DNA from: Burkholderiales bacterium | GTDB taxonomy: Bacteria; Pseudomonadota; Gammaproteobacteria; Burkholderiales; JAEUOS01 | Direction of reading: 5' to 3' | DNA length: 7,778 nucleotides | Assembly: GCA_947456845.1 (NCBI GenBank) | Contig: CANGUJ010000171.1 | Location: forward strand, 1 to 7,778 | In this document: positions 1 to 7,778 of the stretch, one piece after another | Numbering within the stretch: the first letter of the stretch is position 1 | How the letters are laid out: every line of letters starts with the position of its first letter | The notes under the pieces: model-generated | Told to the model about the DNA's origin: nothing | Database searches by the model: none | What the model saw: only the letters and a program-made list of their open reading frames with translations | Translations under genes and position numbers: made by a program

Positions 1-2204
1 CGCACTTCGAACCAGCGATGCGCGCCCGACTTGGTGATGAAACAGGCCAGTTCGTTGAGTTCCTCGACGCTGCCGCTGTTGATCGATTCGAGCGCCCGCC
101 GGCCCGGCTCGCGGTGTTCTTCCGCCAGGAAGTCGATCAGCCTGCCGCCGAGCGATTCTGCCGTCGTGTAACCGGTCAGGCGCTCCCAGGCCGGGTTGAG
201 CAGGGTGATTTCGCCCTTGCAGTCGAACTCCCAGATCACTTCGCGCGCCGCCTCGAAAATGCGGCGATGCTTTTCCTCGCTCGTTTTCAGGGCAGCGTGC
301 AATTCCCGCGTCGCGGTGACGTCGCGCGCGACCGAGACGAAGCGTTCCAGCTGCCCGAGGTGATCGAACACCGGCGTGCAGTCTATGGTCACCCAGTAGG
401 CGCGTCCGTCACGGGCATAGTTGACGACCTCGATCGAGAAAGGCTGCCGCGCCACGATGGCGGCGTGCATCGCGGCCACGGACTTCGGGTCGGTCCCGGG
501 ACCTTGCAGGAAGCTGCCGGGCGTGCGCCCCTTGACCAACGCCAGGGAATAGCCCGTGGCCCGCTCGAACGCCTCGTTGACCCACTCGATCCGCCCGTCT
601 GCATTGGCGATCACCACCATGTTGCTGGTGTGGCTGGCGGCCGCGGACAGCATGCGCGCCTCGGTCTCGCTGGTCCGCAAGGCGTCGAGCATCTGGCGGC
701 GCACGGTGATGTCCTCGACCAGCCACCAGACGCTCTTGCTGGTCGCGGCATCCCCAACGACGACCGCACTCACCCGAACCGGCACCTCCACACCGCCGCG
801 GGCGATGTAGGTCTTTTCGTAGGGCGTGACCGTGCCGTTCGCGTCGAGGGTGAGGCGTGCCTCGTGGTCCAGCGCGGCGAAGCCCGGCGCCGTGAGGTCC
901 GGCTCGCGCATGGTCGCCAGCTCCGCTTCGGTGTAGCCGGTGATCTTCTGGAACGCCGGATTGGTACGCATGAATGTCCCGTCCGCACGCAGCAGGGCCA
1001 TGCCGATCGGGGCGCGCCGGTGCAGGGCCTCGAACATCTCTCCGGTGCGGCGGATCTGCTCGAACGCGCCTCGCCGCTCCGCCTCGGCCCGCATCTGTGA
1101 CGCAAGCAGGTGGTTGAAACTGCGCGTGAGCTCGCCGATCTCGTCGTCAAGCGCCGCCGCGGGCTCGATCAGGCGCGCCGTTTCAGGCTGGTCGGCGATG
1201 CGTCGCACCTCGCGCTCGAGGGACGCCAGCGGCGCCAGGATTCTGGACATCATCAGCCAGGCCGCCATCCCGCCGGCCAGTGACAACAGCGCGGTAAGGA
1301 TGGCCAGGCGCAACTGGTCGCGATGCATGCTGCCATAGGCCTCGGCCACCGGGTAGGCGGTGTAGGTGAACCAGTCGGTACCGCCGATCCGGCGCGTGGT
1401 GTAGACGGTGGCGACGCCGTCATGATTGGGCGCCTCGAATGTGCCCTCGAAGCCCGCGCGGATGCGGTCAACGGCCTGGACGTGCCCGGCGGCGATGGTT
1501 TGCATCACCCGGTCGGTGCGCGGGTGCGCGAGAACCACGCCCTTGGCCGTCGTCACGCCCACATAGCCGGTTTCGCCGACCTTCTGGCGCGTCAATTCGC
1601 CCAGGAAGCGCGGCGATTGGAGCCTGATCACGCCGCCGACCGCCCCCGCGAACTCGCCGCCGGGACCGAGGATCGGTGCAAACAGGATGACCCGGCCCTG
1701 CCCGCTGAAGCGCCCCACCGTCGGCTCGGACAGGACCGTCCGGCCGGACTCGCGGGCGCGGCGAAAGTACTCGCGCTCGGCGACGCTGCTGCCGCGCCGC
1801 CCCTCCAGCGCCGGAAAATCAGCGATCACCCGGCCGCCCGCGTCGGCCACCCAAAAATCGTCCAGATAAGGATGGTACTGGCCCAGCGCCCTGAGCCTGG
1901 CCGCCGTGCCTTGGGCATCGGTCAAGGCAGCCGGCCCGGTGTCGCGGGCGAAGCGTTCCAGCTGGTTGCGCTGCGCTTCGATCTTGCCCGCCACCTCTGC
2001 CGAAAGACGTTCGGCGATGACGGCCTGCTGGGCGGCGACGCTGGCGGTGAACACGGCTTCCATATGCCGCGCATACATCCAGCCCAGACACGCCAGCGCC
2101 CCGGTGATCAACAGCGCGACGGAGCATGCCATACGCGTCTTGAGGGTCGGCGACCAGCCCCACCGGCCATGCCCGGCGACCGGACGCCGTGGTCGATGGA
2201 TCAT
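1..2204 (-). CDS. Membrane dCache-HAMP-PAS-PAS-PAS sensor protein, C-terminus cut off by the window
   Basis: I translated this frame by hand; it stays open for 734 codons from ATG 2204 to base 1, so the C-terminal output domain is not visible. Residues about 25-45 form a transmembrane helix after an Arg-rich start. Residues about 50-285 are a periplasmic dCache-type ligand-binding region, shown by EREYFRRARESG near 143-154 and a following P-x-G-x-x-x-G pattern. A second helix lies at about 298-319. A HAMP-like linker follows, with P325 and the DDEIGELTRSFN signature at 353-364. PAS domains follow at about 388-505, 515-635 and 640 onwards. The middle PAS carries FLQGPGTDP at 565-573 and closely matches the first PAS of the kinase at 4904. 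The start has GAGG eight bases upstream and follows the diguanylate cyclase stop by 19 bases, so the two are probably co-transcribed. The output could be a histidine kinase, GGDEF/EAL or another domain; which one cannot be told here. Confidence 0.93.
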   Translation of the reverse strand, partial: MIHRPRRPVAGHGRWGWSPTLKTRMACSVALLITGALACLGWMYARHMEAVFTASVAAQQAVIAERLSAEVAGKIEAQRNQLERFARDTGPAALTDAQGTAARLRALGQYHPYLDDFWVADAGGRVIADFPALEGRRGSSVAEREYFRRARESGRTVLSEPTVGRFSGQGRVILFAPILGPGGEFAGAVGGVIRLQSPRFLGELTRQKVGETGYVGVTTAKGVVLAHPRTDRVMQTIAAGHVQAVDRIRAGFEGTFEAPNHDGVATVYTTRRIGGTDWFTYTAYPVAEAYGSMHRDQLRLAILTALLSLAGGMAAWLMMSRILAPLASLEREVRRIADQPETARLIEPAAALDDEIGELTRSFNHLLASQMRAEAERRGAFEQIRRTGEMFEALHRRAPIGMALLRADGTFMRTNPAFQKITGYTEAELATMREPDLTAPGFAALDHEARLTLDANGTVTPYEKTYIARGGVEVPVRVSAVVVGDAATSKSVWWLVEDITVRRQMLDALRTSETEARMLSAAASHTSNMVVIANADGRIEWVNEAFERATGYSLALVKGRTPGSFLQGPGTDPKSVAAMHAAIVARQPFSIEVVNYARDGRAYWVTIDCTPVFDHLGQLERFVSVARDVTATRELHAALKTSEEKHRRIFEAAREVIWEFDCKGEITLLNPAWERLTGYTTAESLGGRLIDFLAEEHREPGRRALESINSGSVEELNELACFITKSGAHRWFEV

Positions 2205-2212
2205 CCGTCGGA

Positions 2213-2216
2213 CCTC
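2213..2216 (-). promoter_or_regulatory. Ribosome binding site of the dCache-PAS sensor
   Basis: On the minus strand GAGG is followed by an eight-base spacer and ATG at 2204-2202. It supports this start over the later in-frame ATG at residue 25, which would remove the positively charged stretch before the first membrane helix. The site lies in the 19-base gap after the upstream cyclase gene. Confidence 0.55.
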
Positions 2217-2223
2217 GCCGGAT

Positions 2224-3981
2224 TCATGCGGTCACGGCCGGTTCGGCCACGCAAACCTGGTTCTTGCCGCTCTGCTTGGCGCGGTACATGGCGCTGTCGG
2301 CGCGCGCGATCGCGGCGTCCCGTGCCTCGCCCGGCCCCAACAACGCCACGCCGGCGCTGAAGGTAATGAGCACCTTCTCGTTCTGGTGCAGGAAGAAGCG
2401 GCGCGTCAGGGTGCGCTGCACGCGCGTCATCACCGCGACCGCCTCCTCGATGGCCGTGTCCGGGAGCAGCAGCACGAATTCCTCGCCGCCCAGGCGCGCC
2501 ACCACATCCGAAGGCCGGATCGCGTCGCGCAGGATACTGGCCAGATGCTTGAGTGCATTGTCGCCGGCCAGGTGACCCAGCTGATCATTGAGCGCCTTGA
2601 AATTGTCGATATCCAGTAGAGCCACCGACAGGGGCGCGCCCGCACGCCGGCTGCGCGCTTCCTCCACGGCGAACGCCTCTTCCAGGCCGCGCCGGTTGAG
2701 CACCGTGGTCAGTTGGTCCTCCTTGATCAGTTGTCCGACCTCCGCCAACTCGCTCTCCAGCTGGCGCACCCGAGTTTCATGCGCGCGGGCCGTGTCGCGC
2801 GCCTCGCGCAGCTGGTCGCGCGACCGCTTCATGGTAGCCTGGGCGCCGCGCGTATCGGCCAGCAGGTTTCCCAGTACCGCGGACAGGGCGTTGATGTTTT
2901 CGGCGGCCTCGATCTGGCCCGCATAGGCTGCAAACCTGTCCTGGTACCCGCCGGCGGATTCGGTCAGATCGTCGAGCCGCTCGATCAGCAGGCCGACCAT
3001 CGATTTCAGGGCATCCTTGGCCTCGTCCAGGCCGCCCTTGATGGCGGCCTGGCGGTAGGCGACCTGGCGAAAACCCTTTTCGGCCTCGCGCAGCGCCCGC
3101 ACATCGAGCGGCTCGCGCAGCAACTCCTCGGCCCGCGCCATCTGACCCTTGAGCCATTCGTCGCTGGTGAGGGTTCCGATGTTCTGCGTCAGCAGTTTGA
3201 CCAGGGTGACCAGCCCGCGCATGAGACCGTCCACGTTTTCGCCGCGCAATTCAAGCTTCAGCCAGAACGACTTCAGCGCCGCGCCCAGCCTGTTGATGTC
3301 GCGCGGCCCGCCCGACTCGCGCGCGAGCAGGGCCAGTCTGGCGGCGTCGCCGGCGAGCTCCGGCGTGTATCCGAGGCGGTCGGTGACGGCGAATTCGATG
3401 GTCTGGGCAAGCATTTCGCGCAACAGTCCCGCGGTCTCGGGATCCGCGGCATCGCGCTCGAGCACCGGCAGCGTGCCGTGCTGGGTGCGCGCCAGCGGGA
3501 TTTCGCCCCAGCCCTTCACCAGCGCCGTCAGGCGCTGGTACAACTTGGCCGGATCGGTGCGGGAATTGTCCAGCACATGTTCGAGGGCCTCGCGCTTGCG
3601 ACCCTGGGACAACCCGTCCTGACGCAGTTCCCATTGCTTGAGCAGGTCGCGGACCAAGCCGTGCCATGCCAGGCTTTCCGCGCTGGCCGCCATCGTCAAG
3701 GTGCGCCTGCACCAGGCTTCGATCTCCTCCCATTTTTGCCGCTTGAGCGCCTGCGCCAGTGCGTGTGCCCCGGACGGCACGGGCCCGCCAGCACGCACCA
3801 CGTCGCCGAGCGCCCGTTCTAGCGCGCTCACCACCGGATGCGCGACCGCCTCGCCCGCCACCTCACCGTAGATGCGCGAATAGTTTTCCGGCGTGGGAGC
3901 GATGCGCCGCAATGCGAGCTGGCGAATGGTTTCGCGCGCCACCTCGGTCGGGTTGATGCTGTTCGATGCTGTGGTGGTCAT
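2224..3981 (-). CDS. Diguanylate cyclase (GGDEF, active-site GGEEF) with a long helical N-terminal region
   Basis: This 585-residue soluble protein should condense two GTP into cyclic di-GMP in the cytoplasm. The GGDEF domain occupies about 418-575 and begins with the usual D-x-LT-x-x-x-NRRG (422-432). LLDIDNFKALND (455-466) supplies metal- and guanine-contacting residues. The active-site loop is GGEEF at 498-502. RPSD at 489-492 sits exactly five residues before it, which is the product-binding inhibitory I-site. The cyclase therefore looks catalytically intact and feedback-controlled. Residues about 383-418 look like a coiled coil. Residues 1-380 are predominantly helical, with no membrane segment and no PAS, GAF or receiver signature. 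The opening RQLALRRIAPTPENYSRIYGE (19-40) resembles cytosolic diguanylate cyclases of the Pseudomonas DgcP type; that comparison is from memory. It is first in a minus-strand operon with the dCache-PAS sensor. The start has GGGAG about ten bases upstream. Confidence 0.95.
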   Translation of the reverse strand: MTTTASNSINPTEVARETIRQLALRRIAPTPENYSRIYGEVAGEAVAHPVVSALERALGDVVRAGGPVPSGAHALAQALKRQKWEEIEAWCRRTLTMAASAESLAWHGLVRDLLKQWELRQDGLSQGRKREALEHVLDNSRTDPAKLYQRLTALVKGWGEIPLARTQHGTLPVLERDAADPETAGLLREMLAQTIEFAVTDRLGYTPELAGDAARLALLARESGGPRDINRLGAALKSFWLKLELRGENVDGLMRGLVTLVKLLTQNIGTLTSDEWLKGQMARAEELLREPLDVRALREAEKGFRQVAYRQAAIKGGLDEAKDALKSMVGLLIERLDDLTESAGGYQDRFAAYAGQIEAAENINALSAVLGNLLADTRGAQATMKRSRDQLREARDTARAHETRVRQLESELAEVGQLIKEDQLTTVLNRRGLEEAFAVEEARSRRAGAPLSVALLDIDNFKALNDQLGHLAGDNALKHLASILRDAIRPSDVVARLGGEEFVLLLPDTAIEEAVAVMTRVQRTLTRRFFLHQNEKVLITFSAGVALLGPGEARDAAIARADSAMYRAKQSGKNQVCVAEPAVTA

Positions 3982-4206
3982 TACCCCTGCACTCCCGGAT
4001 GGACCCGGAACGACACCGGATCAACCGGCACAAAGCGCCCCCGGATACTCCCTAGACCTTGCAAGCTTAGCGAGGCCCGCCGGCTCCCGAGCAGCCGAAC
4101 ACGCGCGCTTTCCGGCGCCATTTCCGTACAAGAACACCTCAAGTTCGCAGGGAAAATCCCGTTACCCCACGAAACACCAGGTGCTATTGCCGCCTTGAGA
4201 CAGCCC
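3982..4206. other. Divergent intergenic region between the cyclase operon and the receiver gene
   Basis: These 225 bases separate two genes that start in opposite directions, so both promoters are expected here. I could not identify a convincing -35/-10 pair or a sigma-54 site on either strand. The part near 4121-4200 is locally more A/T-rich than its surroundings and holds a short inverted repeat, GGGA-AAA-TCCC, at 4150-4160. This could be an operator or chance. GGGAG at 3992-3996 (minus sense) is the probable ribosome binding site of the cyclase. The receiver gene has only a weak GAG at 4197-4199, seven bases before its ATG. Confidence 0.6.
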
Positions 4207-4662
4207 ATGACCACCATCATCATCTGTGATAGCGCCGCCGAGTTGGCCACCTATACGCACCTCGCCTGCGACGCCGGATTGGACGATGTCATCGGGTTTG
4301 ACCACCCCGCCTCCGCACTGGATTGGTGCGCAGACAATATCCCGGATCTGGTGTTCGTCGATTACCTGATGCGGGCTACCGACGGCCTGGAGGTGATCCA
4401 TCGCCTGCGCGCCATGAACGCCATGCGCGAGATACCCATCGTCCTGATGCTGCCGCATGGATTCGAGTCGGTCACCGCGAGGGGCTGGCGCTACGGGGCC
4501 ACCGATTTTCTTTCCAAACCGGCCGACCCCATCGAGTTCCTGGCCCGCAGCCGCAACCTGCTCGCCCTGCGCGCGGCCCGCAAGGCTTTGCAGCAGGTGC
4601 GCGGCGCGCCGCCGGCGCGCGGCGCCGACGCGGAATTCGCCACTGGCCTGCACGTCCACTGA
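4207..4662 (+). CDS. Stand-alone receiver-domain response regulator with an atypical switch residue
   Basis: The 151-residue protein is one receiver (REC) domain plus a short tail. The phosphoacceptor is D52 in VFVDYLM (49-55), the conserved lysine is K104 in FLSKP, and the acidic pocket keeps D8, while the partner position is C7 where most receivers have Asp or Glu. The usual Thr/Ser after beta-4 is replaced: in PIVLMLPH (77-84) the aligned residue is L82. Phosphorylation may still occur, but the classical Thr/Tyr conformational switch is probably altered. Residues 110-130 (FLARSRNLLALRAARKAL) resemble the linker of receivers joined to HD-GYP or GGDEF outputs, but the gene stops after a Pro/Gly/Ala-rich tail with no output domain. 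I chose ATG 4207 because the protein begins directly with the receiver beta-1 strand (TTIIICDSA). The frame is open further upstream, but that part lies in the intergenic region and over the cyclase. The likely phosphodonor is the hybrid kinase downstream, which is an inference. Confidence 0.9.
   Translation: MTTIIICDSAAELATYTHLACDAGLDDVIGFDHPASALDWCADNIPDLVFVDYLMRATDGLEVIHRLRAMNAMREIPIVLMLPHGFESVTARGWRYGATDFLSKPADPIEFLARSRNLLALRAARKALQQVRGAPPARGADAEFATGLHVH
4604..4620. repeat. Perfect G/C-only inverted repeat near the 3' end of the receiver gene
   Basis: GCGCGCCG (4604-4611) is the exact reverse complement of CGGCGCGC (4613-4620), with one central base. As RNA it could fold into a seven-pair stem with a three-base loop. 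It lies inside the coding sequence of the Ala/Pro/Arg tail and has no T-run after it, so it is not a standard intrinsic terminator. In DNA this GC-rich it may be composition alone. Confidence 0.4.
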
Positions 4663-4903
4663 GGCCCGCGCTTTCCGCACGGCGACCGGACCAGGTTGCC
4701 TGCCGCGCCAAACCAACCGCCGCCCGGGCACCACGCGCCGGCGGACCATCCTCAAGTTTCAGCCCTGCGTGCCGTGAATCCGAATAGCGGGCGCCTCTTG
4801 CGTGCCGCCTACGGATCATTGAGGCCATGGAGACATCAGGGCTTGGAGAAAAGGTTTGCGTGTCAGGCGCCATCATGCCGGGCGCGCCGCAGGACGGGTA
4901 TCC
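4663..4903. other. Intergenic region between the receiver gene and the hybrid kinase
   Basis: These 241 bases contain no convincing gene and no T-rich terminator. The half nearest the kinase holds two translation-like signals. One is GGAG at 4845-4848, seven bases before an in-frame TTG at 4856. The other is AGGA at 4891-4894, nine bases before the chosen ATG at 4904. A 26-codon frame beginning at ATG 4827 also lies here. The gap is long enough for the kinase to have its own promoter, but I see no clear one. Confidence 0.55.

Positions 4904-4907
<4 letters not shown>
4827..4907 (+). CDS. Possible 26-residue upstream reading frame overlapping the kinase start
   Basis: A short frame from ATG 4827 ends at TGA 4905-4907, and its stop overlaps the kinase ATG in the ATGA arrangement typical of translational coupling. 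The peptide (METSGLGEKV at its start) matches nothing I recognise and has no hydrophobic segment. Its own ribosome binding site is poor: GAGG at 4821-4824 is only two bases from the ATG. It could be a leader frame that couples ribosomes to the kinase, or a chance frame. Confidence 0.15.
4891..4894 (+). promoter_or_regulatory. Ribosome binding site of the hybrid kinase
   Basis: AGGA followed by a nine-base spacer precedes ATG 4904. It favours that start. An in-frame TTG at 4856 with GGAG seven bases upstream is the main alternative and would add 16 residues rich in Arg and His. Confidence 0.4.

Positions 4908-7778
<2,871 letters not shown>

Noticed and set aside
18..3822. Long plus-strand frames (18-1100, 1323-2360, 2713-3822) opposite the sensor and the cyclase
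   Set aside because: The minus strand carries clear dCache/PAS and GGDEF domains across the same bases. These frames have biased, low-information composition and no motifs.
4180..4193. GG-N10-GC pattern suggesting a sigma-54 promoter
   Set aside because: The bases around the GG and GC do not match the sigma-54 consensus and it lies only about 14 bases before the ATG.
3838..4206. Upstream extension of the receiver frame to 3838
   Set aside because: It would overlap the cyclase coding region, lacks domain character, and the receiver beta-1 strand starts right after ATG 4207.
4104..4677. An 11-base direct repeat CGCGCTTTCCG at 4104-4114 and 4667-4677, upstream of both plus-strand genes
   Set aside because: The distances to the two start codons differ widely (about 93 and 227 bases), and short GC-rich matches are expected by chance.
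4856..4858. TTG start for the hybrid kinase with a good GGAG upstream
   Set aside because: It would add only 16 Arg/His-rich residues without domain character. ATG 4904 with AGGA at a usable spacing is the simpler start, though this is not settled.

Overview
The window is very GC-rich DNA, with strong G/C preference at third codon positions and densely packed genes. It looks like a Gram-negative proteobacterium. The multi-PAS architectures and the style of the receiver and GGDEF domains suggest a betaproteobacterium of the Rhodocyclales (Azoarcus/Thauera/Zoogloea) kind. That placement is an impression from protein style, not a measured result.

All four substantial genes encode signal-transduction proteins. 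Two lie on the minus strand and appear to form one operon, transcribed from about 4.0 kb towards base 1. The first is a soluble 585-residue diguanylate cyclase (2224-3981) with an intact GGEEF site and an RxxD product-inhibition site. Nineteen bases later comes a membrane-anchored sensor (1-2204, C-terminus outside the window) with a periplasmic dCache domain, HAMP and at least three PAS domains. Two genes lie on the plus strand: a 151-residue stand-alone receiver (4207-4662), and after a 241-base gap a hybrid histidine kinase (4904 to the window end) with PAS-PAS-PAS-HisKA-HATPase-REC-REC order. The two gene pairs diverge from a 225-base intergenic region (3982-4206).

The simplest reading is a local sensory cluster that links small-molecule or redox sensing (dCache, PAS) to a phosphorelay and to cyclic-di-GMP synthesis. 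The best evidence for a shared origin or input is a PAS domain present in both the minus-strand sensor and the plus-strand kinase. The two copies align without gaps over 100 residues with about 51 identities by hand count. They share an FLQGPGTDP segment resembling the LOV photoreceptor core but lacking its photoactive cysteine. Two of the three receiver domains lack the conserved Thr/Ser switch residue.

I found no RNA genes, CRISPR arrays, insertion sequences, phage genes or clear terminators. Nothing here proves a wholly new system. The parts are known families, and the unusual points are the shared LOV-like PAS modules, the degenerate receivers, the large uncharacterised N-terminal half of the cyclase, and a tiny overlapping reading frame in front of the kinase.
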